Part shown: one piece after another, positions 31,494-39,541 of the stretch
Layout: each line of letters opens with the position of its first letter
Position numbering within the stretch: position 1 is the first letter of the stretch
NCBI GenBank assembly: GCA_030536615.1
Contig: JAUNPQ010000013.1
Coordinates: forward strand, 1-39,541
Reading direction: 5' to 3'
Source: Bacteroidales bacterium
GTDB lineage: Bacteria > Bacteroidota > Bacteroidia > Bacteroidales > Muribaculaceae
DNA: 39,541 nucleotides
Position numbers and translations under genes: made by a program
Notes under the pieces: model-generated
Seen by the model: only the letters and a program-made list of their open reading frames with translations
Databases searched by the model: none
What the model was told of the DNA's origin: nothing

Positions 31494-33418
31494 GCCGCGC
31501 ACTCTTACACCTCTCCACTCCTCAGCAGGTCCTCAGCCATTACTGGGGCTATGACTCGTTCCGCCCCTGTCAGCTTGAGATAATCAATGACGTGCTGGCC
31601 GGACGTGACGTGTTGGGGCTTATGCCCACCGGGGGAGGCAAATCTCTCACATTCCAGGTCCCGTCCATGCTGCTGCCGGGAGTCACGGTTGTGGTGACAC
31701 CGTTGGTGTCACTGATGAAGGATCAGGTTGACAATCTGGCAGCGCGGGGCATACGGGCCGCATACCTGTCGGCATCATTGCGGCCGGCGCAGGTCCGTCT
31801 TGCCTATGACCGCTGCATGCTTGGAAAGGCGCGGTTGCTCTATGTGTCACCTGAGCGTCTGCGTGTCGAGTCATTTCTTGCGGAGTTGCGCACATGGAAT
31901 GTCAGTCTGATAGTTGTTGACGAGGCCCATTGCATCTCGCAGTGGGGTTATGATTTCCGCCCCTCCTATCTGCTTATTTCCCGCCTCAGGGAGATTGTGG
32001 GCGCCGATGTGCCCGTGTTGGCGCTGACGGCATCGGCCACGCCGGCTGTTGCCGCCGACATACGCCGGCAACTTGCTTTCCGCGCCGGGCATACCACTCA
32101 TGCGTTGAGCTTTGACCGCTCAAACCTTTCATACATAGTGCGCCATGCTCCTCATAAATTCCTGAAACTTAAACAGATTCTTGAAAATACGCATGGAACA
32201 TCAATTGTATATGTACGTTCCCGTGCGCGGACCAAGGAGATAGCCATGCAGCTTCAGGAATGCGGCATTGACGCCACTTTCTATCACGCCGGACTTGACG
32301 CCCGCGTGCGCGCCGAGCGCCAGCAGATGTGGAAAGAGGGAAAAGTGAGGGTGATTGTGGCCACCAATGCTTTTGGGATGGGTATTGATAAACCTGATGT
32401 CCGCGTGGTGGTGCACATGGATGTTCCGCCGTCGCTTGAGGAATACTATCAGGAGGCCGGCCGTGCCGGTCGCGACGGCAAGCCCGCTTTTGCTGTCGTT
32501 ATAGCCGGAAATGCCGACAAAGCCACACTGACGCGCCGTCTCAATGACAGTTTTCCGGATATGGACTTCATCAGACACGTGTATGAACGCACCGGCGCTT
32601 TTCTTGAGGTGGCTGTCGGTGCCGGATATGACTGTGTCTATGAGTTTGACATAGAGCGATTCTGCCAGGTGTATAAACTGCGTCCCGAGCCGGTGCACGG
32701 AGCATTGTCCCTGTTGTCGCGCGCAGGATATTTTGAATATTGCGAGGATGGACAGACGCGTTCACGGATAGTCATTGACACTCCGCGTCATGAAATTTAC
32801 GGACTGGCGCTTACGGGCAGCGAGGATGCGGTGATGTTGGCGCTGTTGCGGCGATATACGGGCATCCTGACAGAGTTTGTTCATATTGATGAGACTGAGA
32901 TTCAGGCTGAGACGGGTCTTGATGCCGACACTGTCTACAACGCCCTTCTGTCGCTGAACCGGCGCAAGGTGGCGCGCTATGTTCCCCGCAAGGCTATACC
33001 TTATATATATTATACAACATCGCGCGAGGCAACAAAGTATGTCACTCTGCCTGATTCTGTCTACGCCGACCGGCGTCGGGAAGCCGTGAAGCGCATGCAG
33101 GCTGTGGTGAATTTTGTGTTCACGGATGCTTCATGCCGTTCACGGATGCTTCTGGAATATTTCGGTGAGACATCTGTTCCTGACTGCGGACGCTGTGATG
33201 TGTGCCGCGAAAGGGCAAAGAATGTCCGTGCCGATGATATTGAGGATATTGCTGCCGAAGCTTTGGAGCAGATGGTGCGTCGCTATCCGGGTGCCACGAT
33301 TGAGCAACTTGCGAACGGGCTGGGTGTCCCGGTGGCGCGGGTTGCCGGTGTGCTGCGTGGTCTTGTGGAGGATGGCACTTTCAGGATTTGCGGCATGCGT
33401 GTGTATCTGGACAAATAA
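31490..33418 (+). CDS. recQ: ATP-dependent DNA helicase RecQ
   Basis: This 642-residue 3'-5' DNA helicase partners with RecJ. Motifs are the Q motif YDSFRPCQLEII (21-32), Walker A TGGGKS (47-52), TPLVSLMKDQ, the DEAH box VVDEAHCISQWGYDFRP (142-158), the SATATP-like TASATP, NAFGMGIDKPDVR and YYQEAGRAGRDG. Four zinc-binding cysteines lie in ASCRSRMLLEYFGE...CGRCDVC. The last 60 residues form a winged-helix-like segment (TIEQLANGLGVPVARVAGVL); a classical HRDC domain is not evident. The start is GTG at 31490, overlapping the recJ stop by 4 bases. A short internal repeat of TTCACGGATGCTTC occurs near 33119-33152. Confidence 0.95.
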   Translation: MSRALLHLSTPQQVLSHYWGYDSFRPCQLEIINDVLAGRDVLGLMPTGGGKSLTFQVPSMLLPGVTVVVTPLVSLMKDQVDNLAARGIRAAYLSASLRPAQVRLAYDRCMLGKARLLYVSPERLRVESFLAELRTWNVSLIVVDEAHCISQWGYDFRPSYLLISRLREIVGADVPVLALTASATPAVAADIRRQLAFRAGHTTHALSFDRSNLSYIVRHAPHKFLKLKQILENTHGTSIVYVRSRARTKEIAMQLQECGIDATFYHAGLDARVRAERQQMWKEGKVRVIVATNAFGMGIDKPDVRVVVHMDVPPSLEEYYQEAGRAGRDGKPAFAVVIAGNADKATLTRRLNDSFPDMDFIRHVYERTGAFLEVAVGAGYDCVYEFDIERFCQVYKLRPEPVHGALSLLSRAGYFEYCEDGQTRSRIVIDTPRHEIYGLALTGSEDAVMLALLRRYTGILTEFVHIDETEIQAETGLDADTVYNALLSLNRRKVARYVPRKAIPYIYYTTSREATKYVTLPDSVYADRRREAVKRMQAVVNFVFTDASCRSRMLLEYFGETSVPDCGRCDVCRERAKNVRADDIEDIAAEALEQMVRRYPGATIEQLANGLGVPVARVAGVLRGLVEDGTFRICGMRVYLDK

Positions 33419-33420
33419 AA

Positions 33421-33448
33421 AGGGCGCTAACATATTGTTAAACGCCCT
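33421..33448. terminator. Terminator between recQ and the GYF_2-domain gene
   Basis: AGGGCG (33421-33426) pairs with CGCCCT (33443-33448), and an inner TAACA/TGTTA pair extends the stem. On the minus strand it is followed by TTTTTATTTG, an excellent tail for ending the glycogen operon; on the plus strand it ends recQ less strongly. Confidence 0.8.
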
Positions 33449-33478
33449 CTGAAATCAGTCTGCACAGACGTCGCCGTC

Positions 33479-34267
33479 CTACTTAGCGGCAAGTGGCGGA
33501 ACAGGCATTCCGTGACGCTCAAACCATGCGGCACGGCGTCTTTCTATCTGCGCGAAGAGATCTTTCTTGCCGTTTGCCGACATGCGGATTACGGTGCTGT
33601 CAGTGAGCCTGATGGAGAATTTGGCCATGAACCCGTTGACAACGGCTGCGATTTCCTCATAGCCGAAGTGCATGCGGCGGTATCCGCTTTTGCTGAAATT
33701 GGCCATCATCACGCTCATGCCCACGTTGGGCGCAACTGTGGCATAGTCGTCGAAAAGGATGAATTTGCCGTTGGTGACATTGAGCATGTTGGCGCCGACA
33801 ATTGACACGAGTTTTGTGTATGTTCCGTAGAGGGGTGACTGTGTCCGGGCCTCGAGCATGTCACTGACCGCCGGTATGTTTGCGGCAGCAGTGTGCTCGG
33901 ACGACCCTTCAATGCGTATCATTGAATTTCCGTCGATGCCGGCACGTCCCAGTTGGGCCAATGTCAGCGGTCCTTTTTCAACTCCGTTGACAACAGCATA
34001 GTAGCGTATGTCGGCTGGTGCCTGAGGGGAAGTTGTCTGTGCCACAGGAGGCGCAGGGGAAACCGGAGGTACGGGTGGAACTGGCGGTACGGGCGGTGGC
34101 GGTGGAGTCAGCAAAGCGGCTACTTCCGGCAATTGGGATGCGGCCACCCAGTCCGTCAGACCTGCTCGCCATACAAGTGTGACACTGTCAAGTCCTTGGT
34201 TCATGAGTTCCTGAATTGTGAGCGGCCCTATGCGCTGGCCGTCTTTCACCATATAATATTGTGTCAT
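33479..34267 (-). CDS. GYF_2 (DUF4339) double-domain protein
   Basis: The 262-residue cytoplasmic protein has two GYF_2 modules: YYMVKDGQRIGPLTIQELMNQG...WRAGLTDWVAASQLPEV (4-49) and YYAVVNGVEKGPLTLAQLGRAG (about 89-110). They are joined by a proline-rich linker of PPVPPV repeats (about 55-75). The C-terminal 110 residues form an unrecognised beta-rich domain (LYGTYTKLVSIVGANMLNVTNGKFILFDDYATVAPNVG...) that may be PH-like. GYF modules bind proline-rich peptides, so the linker may be an internal or partner ligand. It lies 41 bp after the GH57 gene with no promoter between, which places it as the last gene of the glycogen operon. Confidence 0.78.
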   Translation of the reverse strand: MTQYYMVKDGQRIGPLTIQELMNQGLDSVTLVWRAGLTDWVAASQLPEVAALLTPPPPPVPPVPPVPPVSPAPPVAQTTSPQAPADIRYYAVVNGVEKGPLTLAQLGRAGIDGNSMIRIEGSSEHTAAANIPAVSDMLEARTQSPLYGTYTKLVSIVGANMLNVTNGKFILFDDYATVAPNVGMSVMMANFSKSGYRRMHFGYEEIAAVVNGFMAKFSIRLTDSTVIRMSANGKKDLFAQIERRRAAWFERHGMPVPPLAAK

Positions 34268-34308
34268 GATGATGTGGCGCGGATGAGGTTGTGTGATGCT
34301 ACAGTCGT

Positions 34309-35727
34309 TTATTTTTCAGTGGTTTTCTTGGCTGCGGCTTTCTTGCTCGTAGCTTTTGCCTTGGGCTCTTTCTTGGCCGCGGGTTCTTTTTTAGCCGCAG
34401 GGGCACGCAGGGCATGCTCTTCGTTGTAGTGCTCCAGATCGCGGCGAGCGGAGGAAAGCTCTTTGTTGAGGGTGGCAATCTCACGCTCCTGATTGCGGAT
34501 GGTAGTGAGCAGGGCATTGAGTTCCTCGTTTTCTATCTCCATGGGGTATTGGTCCTCAACGCGAACAATGAAATCGGCCAGGACGTTCATGTAGTTGGTA
34601 AATGCCTGGAAGGGAGTTTCATAGGGGCTGAATAGTGAGTGCACGGCGCCGTCTGCAAGGTGCTTTGTTGACATGTAGTAGAGATGGTCGCTGCCCTGCA
34701 GATACCACCAGTCCTGTTTCAGGCGCCGGTCCGAGCAGAGGCGCACGCGCTCAGCCACTGAATAGAGTTTTCTGAAAGCTTCATTCTGGAGGTCGTTGCC
34801 AAGCCATGCCGAGACGTCGCGGGCCTCGTCGGCATCGCTGATGGGGTGCATCACCACAAGTTCGGCAACGGGTTTGAGTTTCTTTATGGCCTCTGTAGGG
34901 GTCCAGAACTCTATGCCACGCTCGGCAGCCATCCGCGGCAGTGCCTCAAGGAACTGGAAGATGCCTGATTCGGCGGGATGTATGCCTCCGAATGTCTCAA
35001 GGTTGAGGCATATGTTCACAATCTGTTCCTCGGCGGGGGTGGCAGCCACCCAGTCCATGTATTTGTCGGCGGTGAGGGGATATGCATCCCAGCTTGTGTC
35101 AGAGAAATGGAAAGCTATGTCATCGCTGAGTTTGGCGTTGCGGAGCAGGACTTTCAGCTTGGGCGCGGAAGCGGCATTGTAGACATAGTCAGGCGATTTC
35201 CATCCTAAAATGTGCTTGGCACCTTCAGTGAGCACACCTTTGTAGCCCATGGCAAGGATCTGGGGTGCAATCTCGTCGCTGTATATAAGCTCGGTGTTGC
35301 GGAGCACTTTGGGGTCAACGCCAAGGAGTGTGTTGAGTTTGTTTGAGTGCACGCGCACCTGCTCGGAGAATTCCTCGGGGTCAGTCAATGATGCCAGTGA
35401 GTGGGCGTAGGGAACAGCCAGGAACTCAACGCATCCCGTGTCGGCAAGTTTTTTCAGCAGGTCAATCATTTCAGGCACATATTGTTCAAGCTGTTCAATG
35501 GCCACTCCTGAGATTGATATGGAGCATTTGAATGCGCCTTTGTTCTGCTCTATCATGTGAAGGAGAGTCTTGGCGGCCGGAATGTATGAGCGCTCCGCAA
35601 TGCGGGTCACTATGTCATCGTTGAGAAAATCGTCATAGTAGTAATGGTCGTTGCCTATGTCAAAGAAACGGTAACGTTTCAGACGCATTGGCTGGTGTAT
35701 CTCGAAATTTAAGCTTATTGCTTTCAT
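34309..35727 (-). CDS. Glycoside hydrolase family 57 protein with coiled-coil and Lys/Ala-rich tail
   Basis: This 472-residue protein probably acts on glycogen or maltodextrin. GH57 features are FEIHQP (8-13), RFFDIGNDHYYYDD, the nucleophile segment LRNTELIYSDE (Glu146), GWKSPDYVY, SWDAYPLTADKYMDW and the motif-4 segment LNLETFGG (241-248). In motif 4 the family normally has Asp-x-Glu, where the Asp is the acid/base. Here residue 242 is Asn (codon AAC), so catalysis may be lost or altered. After about 390 comes a coiled coil (IENEELNALLTTIRNQEREIATLNKELSSARRDLE), then a 30-residue AAKKEP/AAKK tail. It is third in an operon with a debranching enzyme and a glycosyltransferase, as in Bacteroides. 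Confidence 0.87.
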   Translation of the reverse strand: MKAISLNFEIHQPMRLKRYRFFDIGNDHYYYDDFLNDDIVTRIAERSYIPAAKTLLHMIEQNKGAFKCSISISGVAIEQLEQYVPEMIDLLKKLADTGCVEFLAVPYAHSLASLTDPEEFSEQVRVHSNKLNTLLGVDPKVLRNTELIYSDEIAPQILAMGYKGVLTEGAKHILGWKSPDYVYNAASAPKLKVLLRNAKLSDDIAFHFSDTSWDAYPLTADKYMDWVAATPAEEQIVNICLNLETFGGIHPAESGIFQFLEALPRMAAERGIEFWTPTEAIKKLKPVAELVVMHPISDADEARDVSAWLGNDLQNEAFRKLYSVAERVRLCSDRRLKQDWWYLQGSDHLYYMSTKHLADGAVHSLFSPYETPFQAFTNYMNVLADFIVRVEDQYPMEIENEELNALLTTIRNQEREIATLNKELSSARRDLEHYNEEHALRAPAAKKEPAAKKEPKAKATSKKAAAKKTTEK

Positions 35728-35748
35728 CTTGTATGTTGTTTTGTAATA

Positions 35749-37008
35749 TTAGCGGTTGAGCACTTTTTTATAGATGTCTATCACTTTTTTGCCGGCTTTG
35801 TCCCATGTGATCTGGGCAACTTCTTTGAGGCCGTCCTCGCGCAGCTGGTTGTACATGGCCGGATAGGTTACTATTGAGTTGATGGCATCGGCCATGGCGT
35901 CAATGTCCCAGTAGTCTGTCTTGATGACGTTGTTGAGGATCTCGGCGCATCCTGACTGTTTTGAGATTATTGACGGAACGCCCATCTGCATGGCCTCGAG
36001 AGGAGAGATTCCGAAAGGCTCAGACACTGAGGGCATCATGTAGACATCGCTGGCTTTCAGCATCTCGTAGACCTGCTTGCCTTTCTGGAAACCTGGGAAA
36101 TGGAAACGGTCTGCGATGTCGCGTTTTGCCACAAGGTCAATCATCTTGTCCATCATGTCGCCGGAACCGGCCATGACAAAGCGCACGTTGCGGTTGTTCT
36201 TCAGCACTTTGGCGGCAGCCTCCACAAAGTATTCAGGTCCTTTCTGCATGGTTATGCGACCCAGAAATGTCACTATCTTCTCCTTGGGCTTTTCCACTTT
36301 CACATCAAGCAGTTCCTGGCTCAGCGGCACCACAGCGTTGTGCACGGTGGTCACTTTGGCAGGATCAATGCCGTATTTCTCAATGACGGTGTTGCGTGTG
36401 AGGTTGGAGACGGTGATTATGTGGTCGGCGTGGATCATGCCGTCGCGCTCTATGTTGAACACTGTGGGGTTCACGTTGCCGCGTGAGCGGTCATAGTCTG
36501 TGGCGTGGACGTGTATCACCAACGGTTTGCCGGTGACTTGTTTTGCGTGTATTCCGGCAGGATAGGTGAGCCAGTCATGGCTGTGTATTATGTCGAAATC
36601 AATGGTGCGAGCCACCACACCTGCCATTATCGAGTAGTTGTTTATCTCTTCAAGGAGATTGTCGGGATAGCGTCCCGAGAATTCCAGACAGCCGAGGTCA
36701 TTTGTGCGCATGTAGTTGAAATCGGCATATATGTGGTCGCGGAGGCGGTAGTAGAGATCCGGATCCATCACGCGGCCTATGCGCTGTTCCACGTAGTCGC
36801 GGTTCACATCGCGCCAGGCCACGGGCACCTGTGAGGCGCCGATTATGTTGGCGAATGAACGGTCCTCATCGCCCCACGGCTTGGGGATGACAAAGGTTAT
36901 GTCCATGTCACCGCACTCCCACATGCCGCGGGTCAGGCCATAGCTGGCAGTGCCCAGACCGCCCAGGATGTGTGGAGGGAATTCCCAGCCGAACATTAAA
37001 GCTTTCAT
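35749..37008 (-). CDS. GT4-type glycosyltransferase, probable glycogen synthase
   Basis: This 419-residue GT-B enzyme probably elongates glycogen. The N-terminal domain begins MKALMFGWEFPPHILGGLGTASYGL (GGLG donor loop at 16-19) and contains HSHDWLTYPAG. The C-terminal domain has FLGRITMQKGPEYF (Arg251, Lys256), AGSGDM and the E-x7-E motif SEPFGISPLEAM (Glu330, Glu338). The pairing with debranching enzyme and GH57 on both sides is the standard Bacteroidales glycogen cluster. Intergenic gaps of 21 and 26 bp show a single transcript. Whether it uses ADP- or UDP-glucose cannot be read from the sequence. Confidence 0.88.
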   Translation of the reverse strand: MKALMFGWEFPPHILGGLGTASYGLTRGMWECGDMDITFVIPKPWGDEDRSFANIIGASQVPVAWRDVNRDYVEQRIGRVMDPDLYYRLRDHIYADFNYMRTNDLGCLEFSGRYPDNLLEEINNYSIMAGVVARTIDFDIIHSHDWLTYPAGIHAKQVTGKPLVIHVHATDYDRSRGNVNPTVFNIERDGMIHADHIITVSNLTRNTVIEKYGIDPAKVTTVHNAVVPLSQELLDVKVEKPKEKIVTFLGRITMQKGPEYFVEAAAKVLKNNRNVRFVMAGSGDMMDKMIDLVAKRDIADRFHFPGFQKGKQVYEMLKASDVYMMPSVSEPFGISPLEAMQMGVPSIISKQSGCAEILNNVIKTDYWDIDAMADAINSIVTYPAMYNQLREDGLKEVAQITWDKAGKKVIDIYKKVLNR

Positions 37009-37034
37009 ATTGTTATCAGGATTTGTTGACAGGG

Positions 37035-38990
37035 TTATACATTCAGTTTCTTGAGTGTCCGGATGGTGGCCAGCACCTGTGCCACATTGGTGGCATGGCT
37101 GATGGCTCCGCGGCCGCTGAAAGGCGGATTGGCGTCATAGAGTTGCGATAGAGAGCCTATGCATCCCTGACTCATCTCATCTTCAAAGCCTATCAGCATG
37201 CGGTCTATATAGCTCACGCCGCTCATTCCGAACACTCTCAGGTAGGCATCGGCGTAGAACCCTATCAGCCAGGGACGTGCCGGTCCCTGATGCAGGGCCA
37301 GTTCGCGTTCGCGCGGAGAACCCAGATAGAACGGGCGATAACCGTAACTTTTTGGCGAGAGTGTGCGCAGCCCTTTGGGCGTCAGAAGCTCACGGGTCAC
37401 CACATCAAGCACGCGCTTGCGCTGGCGGCGGTCAAGGGGAGAGTAGTCAAGGCCTATGGCAACCGCCATGTTGGGTCTGACTTGTGGATCGGCATAGTTG
37501 CCGTTCACATAGTCATACAGATAGCCATAGTCATTGAGGAATGTCGGGGCAAATGCTTCCTTGATTTTCGCGGCCTCGGCCTGCCAGCTCTCAACCTCTT
37601 TCCCGGTTGCCTCATCGGCGTTTTCAGTGCCCATAAGTTTGCTGCCGAACATCAGTGCGTTGTACCACAGTGCGTTGAATTCCACCAGCATACCCGTGCG
37701 TGGAATCACCGGATGGTCATCGACCATTGAATTCATCCATGATGCGGGAATCACTGTGCCGTCGGTGCTCAGCAGCCCGGTGACTTTGTCGGGTTTCAGG
37801 TTGGGATGTCCTCCGCCAAGCACGTAGTTTATGATTTTTTCAACCGAATGGCCGTAAAGTTTTCTGGCGGCGTCCTCGCCTTCGCTCTTGGCGTACTGCT
37901 GTATGGCCCACAGTGCCCAGAGGGGGATGTCGGGAAGATCAATGCCGGCTATGCGTTCGGAGACTTCGCCGGTATCGGCAAAATGTTCAAGGGCCTTCAG
38001 AGCCGTTTTCATTATGGCTTCGTAGTCGGCACGGTGGTGTATGGCAAGGGTCAGGCCCGGAACAGCCATGAATGTGTTGCGTGCAAGCACCACTCCCCAG
38101 GGATAGCCTGACAGCACGTACATGTCCGCACCGTCTTTGAGGTAGAACTGTTTCGCGGCGTTTTTCAGGCAGTTGTAGAATGATGACCGTGGTGTGCGCA
38201 TGGCTATCTCGCCGTCATATAGTTTGCTGAGCTGACGCGGTTTAACGGGGCTCACTCCTGCCGAGAATATTATGCTCTCACCTTTCTTGATGGGAATCTG
38301 GAAATAGCCCGGCACCCAGAGGTCCTCAGTGTAGGGCACGCCCCGCTCCATGTCTTTGACATATTCTATGCCGTTGTACCAGTTGGGCTCGTCAACCCAT
38401 TCCGGCTTGCGGGAGAACTGCATGTAAAGTTTCGGGAAACCGTCGTAGAGGCATGTGCCCACGCCGTTCTCAACCGGTTCTATCCGGCGGTTGATGGCAT
38501 CATTGGCAATGCAGAGCTCGTTGCTCTCGCGGAATGCCAGAAATGGTCGGAACTGCAATGTGGTGGCTGAATGTGCCTCGACAAGTGTGTAGCGGATCAG
38601 TATGCGGTTCTCATGCGAGATGAATATTTTCTCTTTGGTGAGTATCACGCCGCCCACACGGTAGGTGGTTCTGGGAACGCTCTCGCAGTCAAACTCGCGG
38701 ATGTATTTATGTCCGTTGGGGCTGTAGACACCTCCCTGATAGCGGTGCAGTCCCAGATTGAACGGAGCGCCGTGCTGAATGACTGTCTCATCGAGCGAAG
38801 ACAGCAATACATAAGGTTTGTTGCCCATTTCAGGGACGGGAATCACCAGTAATCCGTGCTGCTTGCGGGTGTTGCATCCGGGGAGCGTTGTACAATGATA
38901 GGCCCCCGCCTGGTTGGTGCGCAGCATTTCCTTGGGTAGCGACTGTTCCAGATTGATAAGCTGGTTCTTGTCGAATTTCAGGTAGCTCAT
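37035..38990 (-). CDS. Glycogen debranching enzyme-like protein (GH133-type)
   Basis: In this 651-residue protein the N-terminal beta domain runs from MSYLKFDKNQLINLEQSLPKEMLRTNQAGAYHCTT through RKQHGLLVIPVPE to ENRILIRYTLVEAH. An alpha/alpha-barrel C-terminal domain contains SGYPWGVVLARNTFMAVPGLTL, ASWMNSMVDDHPVIPRTGMLVEFNALWYNALMF (Glu437), RPNMAVAIGLDYSPL and LLTPKGLRTLSPKS. Two positions differ from what I remember of Bacteroides relatives: the RARD motif reads LARN (Asn305), and the HQGTxWPW motif reads HQGPARPW (Arg572 for Trp). It is the first gene of the glycogen operon. No consensus promoter was found in the 500 bp upstream. Confidence 0.88.
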   Translation of the reverse strand: MSYLKFDKNQLINLEQSLPKEMLRTNQAGAYHCTTLPGCNTRKQHGLLVIPVPEMGNKPYVLLSSLDETVIQHGAPFNLGLHRYQGGVYSPNGHKYIREFDCESVPRTTYRVGGVILTKEKIFISHENRILIRYTLVEAHSATTLQFRPFLAFRESNELCIANDAINRRIEPVENGVGTCLYDGFPKLYMQFSRKPEWVDEPNWYNGIEYVKDMERGVPYTEDLWVPGYFQIPIKKGESIIFSAGVSPVKPRQLSKLYDGEIAMRTPRSSFYNCLKNAAKQFYLKDGADMYVLSGYPWGVVLARNTFMAVPGLTLAIHHRADYEAIMKTALKALEHFADTGEVSERIAGIDLPDIPLWALWAIQQYAKSEGEDAARKLYGHSVEKIINYVLGGGHPNLKPDKVTGLLSTDGTVIPASWMNSMVDDHPVIPRTGMLVEFNALWYNALMFGSKLMGTENADEATGKEVESWQAEAAKIKEAFAPTFLNDYGYLYDYVNGNYADPQVRPNMAVAIGLDYSPLDRRQRKRVLDVVTRELLTPKGLRTLSPKSYGYRPFYLGSPRERELALHQGPARPWLIGFYADAYLRVFGMSGVSYIDRMLIGFEDEMSQGCIGSLSQLYDANPPFSGRGAISHATNVAQVLATIRTLKKLNV

Positions 38991-39437
38991 TTAAAGATAT
39001 CGTGGTTATGGAAATAGATTGTTGTAAAACGATGCTTTCCGTCATATTGCCGGTCTTGATGTCGCTGTCTGATAACAACAAACTGCCCGCGTCACCCGGC
39101 CGAAACCCGATGGTGCGGTGAGGAGAAAGACTGAAAAAACATGACCGGAAAGGTCTTTGTGCGAAATTAACAACAATTTGAGGAACCTGCAAATATTTTC
39201 GGATTAAAAAACTCTTGTGCCGGAAATTAATTGTAGGAGCCAGTGAAAACATGCTCAAAAGCAGTGTTTGACAACAGAAACACAACGCCTTTTATGCGCC
39301 ATCTCAAGTCCTGCGGCCCGGAGGGCGACATATATCCCTGAGCAATATTCCAGCCATATATTATTGTGCGCTTTCATGGCGTTGCAAGGCGAAATTCCGG
39401 TGTTTTTTGAAAAATTCGTGAAAAAAATCCTGAAAAA
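38991..39437. other. Non-coding region between the glycogen operon and tRNA-Val
   Basis: About 450 bp without a credible gene; the minus-strand frame at 38830-39285 overlaps the debranching gene and has no family features. No exact TAnnTTTG element for the minus-strand operon was seen, so its promoter may be atypical or activator-dependent. AT-rich sequence near 39400-39440 leads into the tRNA promoter. Confidence 0.5.
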
Positions 39438-39468
39438 TTTGGTAATCCGAAAAAAGTGCGTAACTTTG
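39438..39468 (+). promoter_or_regulatory. Promoter of tRNA-Val
   Basis: TTTG (39438-39441), 19 nt, TAACTTTG (39461-39468), a near-ideal Bacteroidota promoter 19 bp before the tRNA 5' end. Confidence 0.87.
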
Positions 39469-39487
39469 CAGCGCTTTCGGCGAGAAA

Positions 39488-39541
39488 GGGCGCTTAGCTC
39501 AGCTGGTTCAGAGCGTCTGCCTTACAAGCAGAGGGTCGGGG
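39488..39541 (+). tRNA. tRNA-Val (anticodon UAC), cut by the window end
   Basis: The sequence folds as GGGCGCT acceptor arm (39488-39494), TA, a D arm starting GCTC, and an anticodon stem TCTGC/GCAGA enclosing the loop CTTACAA, which gives anticodon TAC and hence valine. The variable loop begins at GGGTCGGGG, and the T arm and 3' acceptor strand lie beyond the window. Confidence 0.93.

Noticed and set aside
33119..33152. Direct repeat TTCACGGATGCTTC within recQ
   Set aside because: It lies in frame in the zinc-binding region. The translation fits the RecQ family, so it is a chance or slippage-derived coding repeat.
38830..39285. Minus-strand open frame upstream of the debranching enzyme
   Set aside because: It overlaps the debranching gene start in another frame, is rich in Ser and Arg, and lacks any domain or signal feature.
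1..39541. CRISPR arrays and rRNA genes
   Set aside because: No regularly spaced repeats or rRNA-like conserved segments were seen on reading the window.

Overview
The window looks like a chromosomal segment of a gut Bacteroidales bacterium, most plausibly Muribaculaceae. The family is inferred; no species can be named. The grounds are promoters of the Bacteroidota type (TTTG, a 19-20 nt spacer, then TAnnTTTG), a Mfa/Fim-type fimbrial locus, a C-terminal sorting signal of the type IX secretion system (T9SS), a Bacteroidales-style three-enzyme glycogen operon, a succinate:acetate-type CoA-transferase and a CBS-less KdsD. The core genes are GC-rich; positions 1-5100 and about 23200-25450 are clearly more AT-rich.

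Positions 1-5130 are an accessory zone. They hold the N-terminal piece of a radical-SAM-like protein, an intact ISAs1-family insertion sequence (670-2042, with 23-bp terminal repeats and a 10-bp target duplication), and a 2.7-kb cassette encoding a small unknown protein, a PD-(D/E)XK nuclease-like protein and a translationally coupled calcineurin-like phosphoesterase. The cassette lies between two direct copies of the last eight codons of the DUF2795 gene at 5131-5352. Each copy is followed by its own hairpin terminator. This layout looks like integration at a gene 3' end and is the most interesting local signal.

Positions 5131-7086 carry, on the minus strand, a DUF2795 protein, a cobalamin adenosyltransferase, arabinose-5-phosphate isomerase (KdsD) and a small membrane protein. 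Positions 7087-22739 are one long minus-strand locus for cell-surface fimbriae. In transcription order it encodes a DUF3575 barrel, a DUF3868/OmpA/TPR protein, a Mfa1-like major fimbrillin, an internal terminator, a Mfa2/FimB-like anchor, two accessory fimbrillin-like lipoproteins, a 2049-residue T9SS-type protein that is probably the tip or adhesin, and then DUF1573 and thioredoxin-like proteins coupled to it by ATGA overlaps. A TTTG-N20-TAAATTTG promoter lies about 310 bp upstream, and a 14-bp perfect palindrome sits in the leader.

Positions 23216-25291 hold an AAA_14/DUF4143 ATPase with a large inverted repeat over its transcription start and a secreted zinc-ribbon-like protein. From 25559 the content is housekeeping: CoA-transferase and miaB, whose divergent promoters are interlocked; a SIMPL-domain protein; recJ-recQ overlapping by GTGA; and a minus-strand glycogen operon (debranching enzyme, glycosyltransferase, GH57 protein, GYF_2 protein). 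In the glycogen operon both hydrolases carry Asn where the family normally has an active-site Asp. A tRNA-Val(UAC) with a strong promoter runs off the right edge.

All calls come from reading the sequence and from remembered family motifs; no database or structure search was run.
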